The notes beneath the pieces were generated by a model. It saw only the letters and a list, made by a program, of their open reading frames with translations, was not told the DNA's origin and searched no databases. Source: Atopsyche davidsoni (Eukaryota; Arthropoda; Insecta; Trichoptera; Hydrobiosidae). Taken from it: a stretch of 64,000 bases of DNA. The stretch's first letter is position 1. Each line of letters opens with the position of its first letter. The stretch covers positions 4,092,001-4,156,000 of the forward strand of contig JAILWY010000001.1 of NCBI GenBank assembly GCA_022113835.1, written 5' to 3'. Positions 43,660-57,193 of this stretch are shown here, one piece after another. A program made the position numbers and the translations under genes.

Positions 43660-43905
43660 GTTTATCATTTATTACTAATATGATTAGGCACATTAGTTCA
43701 CACATAGAAGATGATTAAAGAAATTCTCAGAAAAATATCATCGTGATTTGTATGGGATTTGAACACAATTTCTTTAATCATCTTCTATGTGTGAACTAAT
43801 GTGCCTAATCATATTAGTAATAAATGATAAACCTGTAATAGGTAATAAATACACACTTGATTGACGTTCAATCCAAAAAATTGACATACAGTTTATCATT
43901 TATTA
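43660..43905 (-). mobile_element. Fold-back tRNA-like short element, copy B, with perfect 65-bp arms
   Basis: GTTTATCATTTATTA occurs at 43660-43674 and 43891-43905, a likely 15-bp target duplication. Positions 43661-43725 and 43767-43831 are exact reverse complements, 65 bp each, around a 41-bp loop. The loop and arm edges carry the family strings CTCAGAAAAATATCATCG and GGGATTTGAACAC, the edge of the tRNA-like B-box, where the centre is truncated. The tail has TTGATTGACGTTCAATCC as in copy A. It folds into a long hairpin. Confidence 0.7.
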
Positions 43906-46900
43906 ATAAATAGATTTAGTTGTGCTCATTTATGCAGTAAATAAATATAGGAAGCTAAATATGAACTGTAAATTTTCATGTTATGTATGGCGACAATAAA
44001 TTTGGATAAGTTTGAAAGGATAAAATAATAAACAAATAATCCAAACAGTTCAAACGCCAGTACCAAACCAGTATAGTGGATAAAAATATGTATGCACAAG
44101 CGTCACATCAGTGTGACGTAACATTTTTTCGATATCTAACCAATTTGATATACATATATGTTGATCAGAATGAATCACAGTAAATTTACTAGCTACAAAT
44201 ACTTGGTTTCCAATATTTTGGCACAGAGTAAATGTTTTTTTTTTTATTGTGATAAAAAGTCACGAAGTATAGTTACATGATAATATTATATTATTTGTAT
44301 GAAATTGCGAATTTTCTAGTTCAATGTTGCCAATGTAACGATAATTCTCTTTCCGCGCCCAAGGCAGACACTGCCACAGAAAACAAATTAAAAATCACGC
44401 CCGAGCACTAAAAAAGAAAGTTCCTGACTTTTACGCGTACAGTTTTTAGCGTCGCATGTGGACACAAAATGGACGACCCTTGTTTTACTGAGCTTTCAAA
44501 ATTATTTTATTATTATTTTCAATTTTACGTGCTTAATTATATAATTTGTGGTGCGCATCCCTTATTTTATGACAACAGTTTTTATGCGTAGTAAAATTTT
44601 TATGTGCATTTAAAATTAGTTAATTAATTTAGTAATATAAGTTTTCGTTCTTTGTTTCATTCATTTTTATCTCTAGTTATGATAAATATAGCTTAACAAT
44701 GTTTATTACTAGATAAATGTAGGCAGTGGTGTGCTATAAATTTAACGGCAAAGCAAGCCTATTGGCACCACCACAATTTAGATAAAAACCGATTTCTGCA
44801 ATTGAAATAAATAGCTACAGAGTATGAAATAAATAAAAGAATATACGTATTATATACTTTTTTAACTTTTCCTACTAAATGCTTAATTAAGTTAATCTTA
44901 TTTTCGTAATCATTGAAGGATATTTGGTAAATCATATTTTATTATTTATTTTCAGTGAATTAAAAGTAACAGATACTTGAAAATGGTGATTAAAATGATG
45001 ACTTAAACATTTTGAAGTAAAATTTTTTTTTTATACAAATCTGAAACTGATCGATCAATTTTTATATTTAAACGTATAATCAGCTGTTTATTGAGTTTCA
45101 AAACAAACTTTATCTATGAAAATTTGAACTATTTAATTTTTATTTAAATTATCGTTAACTTTGAGAATCATTTCCAACATTCAAAAATCAAAGTAACATG
45201 AGTTGAAAAAAAAAGTTTTATTACAAATGACGTTTTCCCCTGATAATATTCCGCATATAACTTACCCACAATCACAAACCAGAAATGTCAAAAATATTAT
45301 TCACTGGGCAATATAAAAAGTAGTTGATGACTGCCACATCAAAATAAATAATTTACAGCCATCTCGTAAAATCTTTTCAATTTTATTTTTTTATTTAAAT
45401 CACAAAAAAGGCACGCCACAGTTTTAAAAACAGGGATGTTTACCTCAAAAGCACGCGTACTTTTTAGACGATAGTATGATAACAATAAAAAAATCTTCCA
45501 GTTCAGCAAGCACAAAATTACAGACGCAGTCGGAATAAAGAAAAGATAAACGAGGCGTCAACTCCGGACAAATGTATTGACACGTGTAATATTTTATACA
45601 GCTTTGACAAACGTAATTTTTTTTATAAATACATGAGCTACTATAACGTAATTATTGATATTATTAATAAATTTATAACACAAATTATGTAATAATTTAA
45701 CTCAATACATTTCATCACACATATTTACTAAGACCATAATTTTATCGTCAGCACAAAGTTTAAAAATTTAATTTCTGGTGTATTTTTATTCTTATTCGGT
45801 TACTATGACTTAAAAGATGGACATGGGACATGTAAACACAATTTACTGCTACATATTTTTCTAGGTTTTATCAAAAATATTATAGTGCAAGCACTAATAT
45901 ATGAAACTAGGTCTATAACAAAACTTCTAATTCGAGTGTTCAACAAAACAAATAAATAAAAATCAAAACGGTTATACACTATACATAAGCTTTCAATGTA
46001 AAGCTTCTCTAGGTGAGATCTTCATGCGGTAGTATGAAGATCGAGCTTAAATTTTAACATAATAGTGTTTTATGAGCTAAAGTTATGATTCTGGTCCTTA
46101 GCTTATTTAAATCATAATCCGCAATTATTTGTAGAAACGTTCAGCAGATTCAAAATAAATTATTTTGTAGTATTGCATTTAAATATGAGTAATACTATTT
46201 AATGGTCTTTGGTATTATTTACTGAAAACTCAATCAGAGTTTAATTTAAACACTTGCTTGAAAAAATTGTAATAAATTTGTAAAAGTTGAATTGAACACA
46301 TATTAAAAATATATAGAAAATAATATAGGCAATACATATGAATAATAGAATATATTTATGCGAATATTTTAATCTCCTAGCCATTGGGAATTTTTAATTT
46401 GTTGTTTAAATACAAACAATATTAACTTTTTCCTAATATTTCTCAATGACTGACCTTATTTATTCGTTGCATTTCTTACGCGTTATAATTTCTCAACCGA
46501 AATAAAAGCAAGTGCCAAGAGAGAACCGATCCAATCGAGATTGTTGAAGCTCGGATTCTAGGCTAATGCAAATTCATCACTTCAGTTTTGGGTCTAATGT
46601 CGTAAAACCTTAAAATAGAAATCCCAGCCATCTTTATGATCCATTCGATATCTCACATTTTACGCTGAAGATTTGCATACGCATTTGTTAGACACAACGC
46701 TTGTTTTGTATTTTCTACGCGTTTTTTTTCTATTTTGGTCGTGAATTTTAGAATAAACATGGAAAAGTAGGTCACAAGAACAATGGGTCTTCTTACAAAG
46801 AATGAAAAGAGAAGCTGACTAGAAATATAAAGCTGAGATATACGCTTCTATAGGTATAGTCCGTCTCGTGTATATCAAAAGTGTTAATTAAACCTTCAGA

Positions 46901-48257
46901 AAATAAGAAGACGAAAGACATGGATGTAACTAATCAAGGAACTAGGCTGCGAAAGTCAAAAGGTGAGAATTCAAATCCCATTTATTAAAAGAAAAAATAT
47001 AAATATATATAATAGTTTTTTCAAAGGAGTAGAAAGTATAGAAAATCTTTTAATATTATGAGCATACAAAAATGTGTATCTGTGCTAAATAACAGATTAA
47101 AATGCATAGCATAGAAAATAAACCGGAGAAGCCTGAATTTTCTATTCAGTTTTTAACAAAGAAAATTCAGTAACAAAATATTCTACGGAGCTTTTAAGCT
47201 TTTAATGACGATAAAAATAACTAGCATTATATAAAAATAACTAGTACATTTAAAGAAGAAAAAAATTAATAGCATACCGCATTGATATATTTTTAGTTAC
47301 TCGGGTAGTATATTTATTGTTACTTCTAGCTTATGAAGCTTTAATTCTTTTTGTCACCGCTAACATTGATCGTGTACTTGAAGAAATTTTAAATATAACA
47401 AACATACGATAATGTTGAGTTTTTTTTTTCGTGTGTCTAAATTTTATCATCACAAAAATCATCAATGGTGCTTAATACAAAAATATTTAATATTCAATAA
47501 TATCTATTCAACATGATGGCTAGTACATCTATTAAGTCATCTCGTTAATTGAGGTGATAAAGAAGACTTCTGTATTTAATGTAGCAGTATGTATACAGTC
47601 AATCATTAATACAAGAAATAATATCCGCATGCAACCTGTCATGCTGCATTTCACCTGAACTATCTAAATTTGTGTTTCCTACCAGAAACTGCGCAAGGCA
47701 GACGTATTTTATTACCTGCATAACCATCAAGCCGTCGGAGTAATAATAATGCCTCAGGTAATATACTGCAGCTATGTCGAGCACTGCGACGAACTTGCTT
47801 ATTTGTTTTAATAATAGATCAGTAGTGAGTCATTAGCATAATTGTCTAACATCATCTAAAAATTTATTAATTCATATATGCGAATTGAGTTATATTAAAA
47901 AATATAAAATTATTTCAATAAGTTTATTTTCATACTACTGATTATGTAGAACCAGGTGTATTTTAAATATATGAAAATCACAACGTTTAAATAATACACT
48001 CGTCCTGGGACCAAATCTCTGAAAACAGTCCCAAATCGTTGCAGGACTGAAAACTTCAAGCAGTTAAACTTCTAAAAAACCAAATCATCTAAAACACGTG
48101 TTTGTAATTAAAATTGATAATACTTTACCACAACCCAACTGAAGAATAATGGATTATTATATTAACATATCATTATTATTTAATACTTAAATCTGACATA
48201 AGATTTGCATGAGTAAAATCGTGTAGGTGTGCTTGTTTTCGATATATTTGATACTGA
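43906..48257. other. AT-rich desert
   Basis: No gene seen. Small items only: a short inverted repeat GATCTTCAT..ATGAAGATC near 46017-46045, and a weak tRNA-like string (GGTGAGAATTCAAATCCC) near 46963. Confidence 0.5.
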
Positions 48258-48467
48258 ATGTCGTGGTTGTTTCTTATTACGCTTGGAACACAAATAAAGC
48301 AATTTCCCCACCTTTACCTGTCGCAACCAGCACTGGAGTGGGTGGAGTGTAATGACCTACTGTACTCGTGCAAGCTGTACTCTCAGGGCTCACCTGCGGG
48401 GGACATATTCTCTCCACATATTCCTCCTCCATTTAACATCCTCAAATTGCTTTATACTATTAAATAA
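48258..48467 (+). other. Short GC-richer ORF, possible exon
   Basis: A 69-codon ATG frame, with a protein-like stretch (QPALEWVECNDLLYSCKLYS) behind an acceptor-like CGCAACCAG at about 48329. No domain, donor or polyadenylation signal supports it. Confidence 0.2.
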
Positions 48468-48704
48468 TCATTCGTATACCTTATTCACAAATAATAATTT
48501 TCTGTGAAAAAAAATTGATTAAGATAGTTGTAGAATGTGACATTAAAAAAACTATATTATACTTTTTGAATAAAAAAAAATAGTTTTAATGTGGTTTTAA
48601 TTAAAAATAATAATAATAAATATATGTACGCCTAAAATATATGACAAAAATTACTTTATTATTTTTAAAAATTCCAGTGTTTGCAAATCACTAAATATTG
48701 GTTG

Positions 48705-48895
48705 GCCTGGGCACATTGGTTCATATGTAGAGTATGATTGTTAAAAATTATCGATTAATAGATGTGATTCGTTAGTACAAGGGTCAGTACACCGGCCATG
48801 TAAGCTTGGGGGTGAGGGTTCAAATCCCACACAAATCGCGATGATATTTTTCTGAGAATCATCTTCTATGTATGATCGAATGTGCCTACATACAT
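48705..48895 (+). mobile_element. Fold-back tRNA-like short element, copy C
   Basis: Opposite orientation to copy B. It has a tRNA-like core with B-box GGTTCAAATCC at 48817-48827 and ACCGGCCATGTAAGCTT before it, as in copy A. Then CACAAATCGCGATGATATTT and TTCTGAGAATCATCTTCTAT lead to an arm ending GTGCCTACA. The left arm GGGCACATTGGTTCATATG is the imperfect complement of the right arm. This is the most complete tRNA-like centre of the family in the window. No flanking duplication was resolved. Confidence 0.55.
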
Positions 48896-49012
48896 TTTCA
48901 AATTTCAATTAAAAAATTAGATGAGATGTAGTACTTAAAAACGACATTAACGTATTTTTTTTAAATTTCAAAGTGTCCTCGTTTCAAAGTCTCGCTTGTC
49001 CTCCGTTTTCAG

Positions 49013-49102
49013 GTGTCTGGCAACCCTGCGACCAGCGGAGGCTCGTCACGGAGTCCCATAAAGCTCGCGGCCGCTAACACCCGCATCGCATGCGAGGCAT
49101 AA
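49013..49102 (+). CDS. Candidate 3'-terminal exon, unknown protein
   Basis: A good acceptor-like tract, CTCCGTTTTCAG, ends at 49012. The next frame is open for 29 codons to a TAA at 49100-49102 and reads VSGNPATSGGSSRSPIKLAA, then NTRIACEA. The patch (49000-49160) is GC- and CpG-rich against an AT-rich background. The other two frames close earlier. No domain is recognisable and no upstream exon was found; a non-coding RNA exon is equally possible. Confidence 0.25.
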   Translation: MSGNPATSGGSSRSPIKLAAANTRIACEA

Positions 49103-49520
49103 CGTGTCCCGCTGCCTACGGACACATCCTAGATATACTGCGCAAAGCCTGTGTCGAAAAATGTACCCTTAATTCAGCTTTTATGTATAAAAGTGTACCG
49201 TATGAAAATATTGATAATATTGAAAGAAAAAAAAACCACTGAATAAATCAAGGGTGGACAAAGTATTGATCACTGCTGGCGGTCTATGAACATCGTATGT
49301 GTTAAGTGATGATAAGAAAAATAGTAGTTCAAAGCCAAAAATAAGTTAGAAAATACTAAAACATAATTATTTTTTCTCTATGGGCAGCAAATATGTGTAT
49401 ATATCAGACAGGTGGGCGACTAGGAATAGTTACGCGATCGACTAGTTAACATTTAGCGACCCCTGGTATATAGAGAGTCTTTACTTTGAAGTAGTATAAG
49501 ATCGGTGACAAGGATATTTT

Positions 49521-49603
49521 CGAAAAATTTGTATAGTAAAAGCTTCAATTTTACTGAAGCTTACAATCAGTAAAATTGAAGCTTTTACTATACAAATTTT
49601 TCG
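49521..49603. repeat. Perfect 36-bp inverted repeat with 11-base loop
   Basis: 49521-49556 and 49568-49603 are exact reverse complements (arm starts CGAAAAATTTGTATAG); the loop is AAGCTTACAAT. The right arm runs straight into the tandem pair at 49575-49758. Confidence 0.9.
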
Positions 49604-49758
49604 ACAATTTTACAACAAGCGTTTGTATTTTTTGCAAGTATCATGTATATGGTATATAATTTATTTCTATTGAAGTTTTTAGTATCCAAATTTTTCGACG
49701 ATTTTACAACAAGCGTTTGTATTTTTTGCAAGTATCATGTATATATAATTTATTTCTA
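49575..49758 (+). repeat. 94-bp tandem duplication (two units)
   Basis: Units start with ATTGAAG at 49575 and 49669. Both contain CAAATTTTTCGAC, TTTTACAACAAGCGTTTGTA and GCAAGTATCATGTATAT. The second unit has a 5-bp deletion near its end and a few substitutions. Confidence 0.85.
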
Positions 49759-52700
49759 GCGCCTATCGTATACAGCTTTAGTATATTGACAATCAGAAAA
49801 TAATTAAGAATATTCAAAATAACCATTTTGGTGATTTAAATAATTATCTAAATGTGTTCGTAGGTTTTGGCAGCCATTGTTATTCGAGTTGCTTTGTTCT
49901 TGAATACTATGCTACGTTTACCAGCATTGAGATTAAAACACCGACACAGCTGTTTGATAAGTGCCATTGGCTCAAATTGTATTTATTTAGATGATACATT
50001 ATTTATAAATATAAATACACAAATAACTTCTATATTACCATTATATAAGTAATGGAGATCGTTAATATACTTGTAGTATACATCTATACAACACTTTGCT
50101 AGGCCTATGATAGTGACAGTGGTCAATGATGCTTTTTCAAGTAATGTTGGGTTGGGTCGATTGCCTATTCACTGTCAACTACCTGCAGCATGTCCTAAAG
50201 ACGTGTAGCCGTAACTTGGACATAGTGACAAAAAGATATCATCCGAATCATATACACGTAGAGCCTTAATTCGAAATACAACGTCAATCAAAACCATCTT
50301 GAAACCGTGGGTAAACATTTTAAAGAAATTTAAATTATAAAAAAAATATTTTGTAGCAACAAAGAGTAAATCAATTTTTACTTTATCTTTACTTAAAAAA
50401 CATTATTTTAAGCTGTGATGTAAGTGAAAATTGAAATGTCCGTCGAAAGACTTTCCTTTTAACAATCACAACATTCTGAATCATCCTCAGATTTTTTTTT
50501 ATTCTTAACAGCTTACTTAATATGGCTATTTTTCAAAGTAGCGATATTTATCGATGAACAGCCACCTTCAACGGCGCGCCTCGTTGAAAGCGGATTGAAA
50601 ACATAGGCCTTTCAAAGATAAGGGTGTATTAGACCAAATCTTGACCTCGTATCTTTCATGAATATATAAATAATAATTGGGAACACTAAGGCATGTGCAT
50701 GAGTATTCATTTTGAGCGGTCAATCTTAGAAGGTCGAGATAAATCGATAATATATATTAAACGTGAACATTACATAGTAAGAAAATACGAGCATTGAAAA
50801 GACCATTAGATTATGCTGTAAAGGTACATGCTAAACAGCTTATATTAAATCAAAGAAATTACTAATATTTTTTGTTATACTATCAACTGCTATAGTATGT
50901 GAAAAATAGATCATATAATTTAATTTTATAGTATTGGTAGAGCAATTATTTTTTTAGTAATAGTTATAAAAACATATTTATTTTATTACGACTATGAGAA
51001 CCACAAAAGGAATTTAAATTAATTATAAGATAAATAACACTCCGATGTCGGTATCTCGAGGATTTTGGCGCTCTCCTCTCTGTTTTATTCGTCTCCGGGG
51101 GTTTACATAGAATTTGCTACCGAACTTGGGATATTCATTGGAAAAAGCACAACGTCTTGGCTGAATGCGAAATTTATTCCGACATCCTATAATACGGTAT
51201 ATTTTCTAGATTCCTATCGCCTATTTTCAAAAGGCTTTTATACAAAAATGGAGATCGATGTTGATGTAGGTCAGAGAGAGGAGAAATCATTTCAACTCGC
51301 AAAATTATCGCAGTTTTAAAAATTTTATGTCAATTCAAATGTATATCAAGCTTGAACGGTATTTTAAATTTATATAGAATTATATGTATGTTGGATGTAG
51401 ATTTGAACTAATCGTTTAGCAGTTAATATTTTGGGGAAAAATTATGAGTAAAATCATGGTAGGTATGTTTAAATAAGTAATTTTGTTAAATAATATCCAT
51501 AGTTTTACTTTATTATATTATCTTATTATTTAAAAAAATACTTTCAATTAATAATGAATAAAGTAAACAAAACTCATAAGACTTAGTGTACATAAATTTA
51601 AATCAATTATAACTGAGCAATAAATTGTTTACACAATATACCTGTAAAATCGTAAAAAATGAGAATTGATTATATTTATTCAATTCTTAATATAGGTGAG
51701 CTTTTAATTATCTTAAATAATTAATAGAAAAATCTAAGAAACATATATATTCTTAATTAATGAAAATCATGTTAGAGAGTTCGATGCCAAAATAAAGTTA
51801 AGGAAATAACAAAGTTCGTTCCAAAAGAAAGAAAGATGGGTAAGTCACGTTTCTAGTTACATCTATGAATACCGGCTTGTAATAAAGCTGACCCACACAT
51901 AGACCGCTTCAGGATAGGATGAATCGATAAAATCAAAGGCTCAACGATCCTGAAGGGTTGGGCTGGCTAACAAAGGTTCTACTATTTAACGCGACAAAAG
52001 AACAGAGGAATATTTATTTTTTGTTATCAAATTTAGAGCCATTATCAAGCCACACGCTATATTTAGTCGCTTTTCAATGAGCACAATGTACGTTTAAAAA
52101 TAATTAAAATTTAAGGAACTTAGTTTTGTCTTCTTGTGGTAATCATTCTCATCTTTGTCTTTATGTTTTAATTATGCAAATAAAATAAATAGTGCTAAGC
52201 ACTTGAAGTTTTTTATTACAAAGACTTACTGAAACATTAACAATTCGTACGACAGTAAATTCACATAAAAAATTATCTTTTTTTTTTTCAAAATGAATAC
52301 CATAATATTTACCATACCATTCCATTAATACCATACCATTAATACCATAAAATGAATAATATAATATTTTAATGTTGGGATTTTTAATTTGTATCTTCTC
52401 AATAAAGGTACACATATGAAGCAATAAATAAAGTGTTGAAATATTATACTAATGTAAGTATAAAATATGAATAAATTGCATATTCAATGATCTTCTTAAA
52501 TTATAAAAAATATATTTGATGTACTATGAATCATTAACGATTTTCTTGTCAATAACATCTTATCTTAGTTCAAAGTCAAAGTTTACTTATTTCGACTAGT
52601 ACGTGACTAAAAAGATGCTGTCCAAGCAGTGCAAACTATATGCATTAGAAAGTAAGGGGTGAAAAACCCAGATTAGGTGGTGAGATCGATTGATTAGATT

Positions 52701-54266
52701 CGTAGGGTTGTAAGACTGTAAACCTTCGGAGCTTGGCAACGATATCTGACTTATTCTTAAAAACACACCATGAATTTAAAAAAAAACATAGTGTGAATAC
52801 TTTTTTATAATTTAATTCGGCTAGGATGATAACACATAATAAATTGAAGAAAAACTTAATGTTAAAAGTTTCCAAGGATTAAAAAGTTGAGTGAAAATTG
52901 AAACTCTAATCTACACCTCTCAGCTGTGAGACAAATCATAAAACATTCGTCTAACGAGTCTCTTCATTTTGAAAAAAATAATATTCATCCTTCACAAATG
53001 GGCGTGCCTACGCAATTTTAAAATACTGTAAAAATAATTATTATTTACCACTTAAATTTTTTTTTTCTGTATACTAATTTTCCAATCGTCTAAATCTTCA
53101 GCTTTATCGAAAGTTATTCAAAATTCTCTTTTTTCAGTGGTAGGTTTATATTATTTAAAATAACCTCAAATCCAAATTTTATAGTTATTTGATAAATTTT
53201 ATATTACAAATGTGCTTAATTATCAAATCCTTTTTTTTTTAATTGCTAATTCACCAAAATCTAAACAAATTAGTCCGCAATATCATGTAATCGGAGGAAT
53301 GTGGTTTATGGTTTCCAATTAGAATATTATATTCTAAAGACTATTTAGTTAGAACATAATATATAAATCACTATAATTAGGACTTAGTACAATTAATTCG
53401 ATAGAAAATGTCTCCTTAGATACTTCTCTGGTTTCCAATATCATCAGGATTTATATTCATAGTATATATTTTAGTGCTTGTTCAAAAGTTATCTTATATT
53501 ATCCATGTACGTGTCCTAGGTCATTTTATAAGTATATACTGGATATATTAATAAATTTCAGACATTTATTTAAAATCAATTTGTTTCAAAGTATATGTTT
53601 TTTTTTAATTTGAATTGATGTGCGTAATTTTAATACCTTTTTTTATGAAACATAGAAAATTCTAGAAAGTTCTAGAACATAATTTGTTTCTATCAGATGA
53701 TGTGAATCTTTGATTAGTTTAAAATTTGTTTATCTGAGTTCATTTTTCGTTCAAACAGATTTTATTTGAAAAACAAATATTTTCTTAGTAATTAATAACA
53801 AAAATTTGTGACAAAAACAAAATCATTTGTGTATTCACTTGAAAAGATACATATCAAAAGCATGAGTTAAACTGCTTGTTCTGTCTTTGATATCGTTTTT
53901 AGACTTACAACTCGGAGTAAAATAATCGCTTCTCAAGAATAAAAACATCTCTCGGATATAATATCATCTCGTAATCTAGACAACGATTTATGAACATAGC
54001 ATCTGCTCTACTTCTTAAATAATGAGTTAATATCAAAACCGTATTTACAAGATTTATAACGGAACCAAAAACTTACGAGATCCTTCATGTACTTGTCGAT
54101 TTTTTTCTTCCGTATCTTAAGTAAATACGTAGAAATATAAGGTCAAAGAATAAAAACTGAGTCATTTATCTGCTTATTTTCATGCTTAGCATTTAAGATA
54201 AAATTATTTATCCAAATATTTTATTGCAACATAAATTACATTACATCGTTATGTAAGCTATGGAGC
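49759..54266. other. AT-rich desert
   Basis: No gene seen. The frame at 49867-50052 starts in a string (GGTTTTGGCAGCC) that also occurs near 31394, probably a shared repeat edge. The frame at 51065-51319 has some protein-like composition but no ATG at its start and no domain. CAACGGCGCGCCTCGTTG near 50567 is a small palindrome. Confidence 0.45.
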
Positions 54267-54302
54267 TTTCAAAGCAATACCTCGTTAGGTATTGCTTTGA
54301 AA
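54267..54302. repeat. Perfect 16-bp hairpin with 4-base loop
   Basis: TTTCAAAGCAATACCT, CGTT, then the exact complement. A poly-A run follows shortly after. It could be a small RNA hairpin or the trace of a replication error. Confidence 0.85.
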
Positions 54303-57193
54303 AATGGCGAAAAAAAAAATTTATAGTACAATTCCGAGGTAAGTCTTTACACATAAAACATACACAATGCAATACAATAATTTAAACATTTCATTTAAGC
54401 TGGAATTTAATCCACACATAGAAGTTTTGGCAAATATTTACCACCAACATGATCGAAAAAAATATTCATGTTATTTAATTTGAAAATCTAAGATGTTATT
54501 TGTCAATGAACGAAAATTTGTCTTATGTTGCTTTTAACACTTCTCGAAAAATCGTAAAAGTATTAAATAAATCAAATTCTGATTACTCTTTATTAAATTT
54601 GAATTATCTTTAATATGCACATGCAAGGCTTCATCATATTTTATGATCATAATAGATGACATATGTATATATATTTTATTAAAACGTATACACATGTCAT
54701 AAACTACACGAACAAATAATTTATGAATATATATTTTTACTTTCAAAACTTCAGAATCAGGAATTTTTTAAAATAAATTTACAAACCACGAAAACTTTTT
54801 GTTTTACATGATTCTTTAGATGTTTTCTCAAAAAATTAATATATTAATCTAAAATTTCTCGGCGTCTTTTCCTTAATTTTGAAACACTATCCGCTAGCTT
54901 ATCGCAGAATTAATTCACCGCTAGTACCTTTTCCGAGAGACTCTCATTAGCATTTACAAACAGGCGTTTATGAGCTTACCTGGTAATTGTGCGCGATTTA
55001 CTGTAACGCGATTACAGGTAACCGAACCCATCCTGAGTTTTAAAGGTGCACAATCATTTGAAACACGCAAGTGATGTTGAATTTTCTGTTTAAATAATCC
55101 CGAAATACTCCATTTGTTTATAAACAGATACGAAGCATTTTAACGAGTTTTAAATAAACGCCACGTTTTAATTTAAGAAAAGCACTGAAAAATTACAAGT
55201 CTACAGTCAATATATTCAGCTATAAAATTTGTAAATTATTTTTCTGTTAGCAAAAATAGAATTTGATATCACCAATACTGTATTGTTTATTATTTCAGTA
55301 ATATTCTGATAAAAAATATTACGCAAAAAGTAGTTTCAGGTCATGCAATATTTTAATGCTTGATTAGACTGCACACCATCGAAATTTAGTGACATTGATA
55401 TTAAATAATAAAATTATAATTATATATAATTTTAACACTTTTATTTGTTTCTACTACTTATTAGAAAGTATTGAATTCTATATATTCCTGACAATACCGT
55501 ATATACTTAACCCAATCGATTTCTTCATTCTTTCTTTTTGTAAAAGAATAACAAAAAATAGATTGAAATTTTTTCATATATTTTAATCTTTACGTAATTT
55601 GACGCTATCTCAAACTATTTCAGCAATATCGAAACGTTAGCGTACCATTCTGCACGAGAGGCTTCAGGGCTGATTGAACGTTTTCAGTGAGGTAAAGGTG
55701 CGCTCATTCAGGTCAGGAATATCACATTCTTCACGTGCAACAGGTTGTCAGTTAAATCCAATTTTGCTTTAAAGTTATCCACTTGGAAATGATATTCTTA
55801 GACATAAAAGTATGAAAATAGGGTTTTATGCAACCGCCTCAAGATTTATGTCGCTTGAATTTTGATTTTTCTTGGAAATCTGTCAGTTTTGATAATTATT
55901 CAGACATGTTCCGTTCTGAACGAAACTTTGAATGAATTCCTAAAATTTTATTCACATGGAATATTTAAATTTGTAAGTACATCTCGAAGGAAACGCGCCG
56001 TGTATTGTTATTACCACTACAGTCATTTTTATTTTATTTTATCTTAAATATTTATTTATACCAAAAATTTGGTAACTATATTTAATAACTTTTTCAATTA
56101 AAATTTATTTACTAACACATGATTTTTTTTACAATAGTGTAAACAATATAAGGGTGAAATCCTTTTTTTTTTACAGCCACAAACCTAAACGCCATTATAG
56201 GTTAAACGATTATATTCCCTGCAAATATACTCGTATATAATTCATTCCACAAATGGTACATTTCCAAGATTATATAATATAAGTGAGAATTTTTTAACCG
56301 CACAAGAGTTGATGTTTTTAACCAAAAACATACCAGCGAACGATTTAAAGCAAACAGATTTAATGTTTCTGTTTGTTACATTTATGGAATAAGCAGAAAA
56401 CGAGAAACATGCGAAGGATATTTTTTTTAGGAATTGAGAATTCCTTTTTTATATTAAGTATTTTAACATATAACGACAATTCATTATTTTATCGTTTTCA
56501 TGTAAGCTATATTTTAGCAAGTTAGAATATAAACAAAAGATTTAAAAAATAATTCGGTGTTAAAGAAAAAAAGACACCATAAACATGATAAAAGTGAAAC
56601 ACAAGTTTAGCAATCAAGAAAATCAATCGCACAAAGTTTTAAACTATAATTTACAAGAAAAGTTTTTTAAAAAATACAGCAATGTGTTCAATAGTTAAGC
56701 CAACAAACCAAAGTTCAATCCGAGCAGCATCGGAAAATAAGAAAAACTGCAGCCGCGATTGTAAAAGGACTGCTTTTAACTAGACTAAACAAACTTTCAT
56801 TGGCAGAATGATAAAGCGATTCAATTCAAGTATAATATTTATTTACTTAAATTCAAAGTAAATCCAGCTTCTAAGAAAAGTACCAATTTTCAAATGCACC
56901 AAGAATCATTCAACCGTGTGAACTTTCAGAATACTAAGTAAATAGCTCTTTAAAAGTACCGGATTGCAATCGGAACTTAGCAGAAAAAATGTGATAGACA
57001 ATATCAAGAAGATATTTAATTTAAATCAATCATTGTTCAAAGTATTTAATTTCTGTGCTTTGTAAGCTGATTCAATTTTATTAATATTTCAGTATATGAT
57101 AAACAGACACGCGTCTATTGTGTTGATGTATGATATCTGATCTATTGAATAACCGGTATTCTAGCATTGTTTCAATAGTTCAATGTATATATA
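54303..57193. other. AT-rich sequence with a small palindromic patch
   Basis: No gene seen. At 54976-55021 TTACCTGGTAAT and ATTACAGGTAA face each other around CTGTAACGCG, a string that also occurs inside the pogo-like MITE at 57196, so this may be a remnant of that family. Confidence 0.4.

Noticed and set aside
51065..51319. 84-codon ORF
   Set aside because: Starts with TTG, has no domain and sits in AT-rich DNA.
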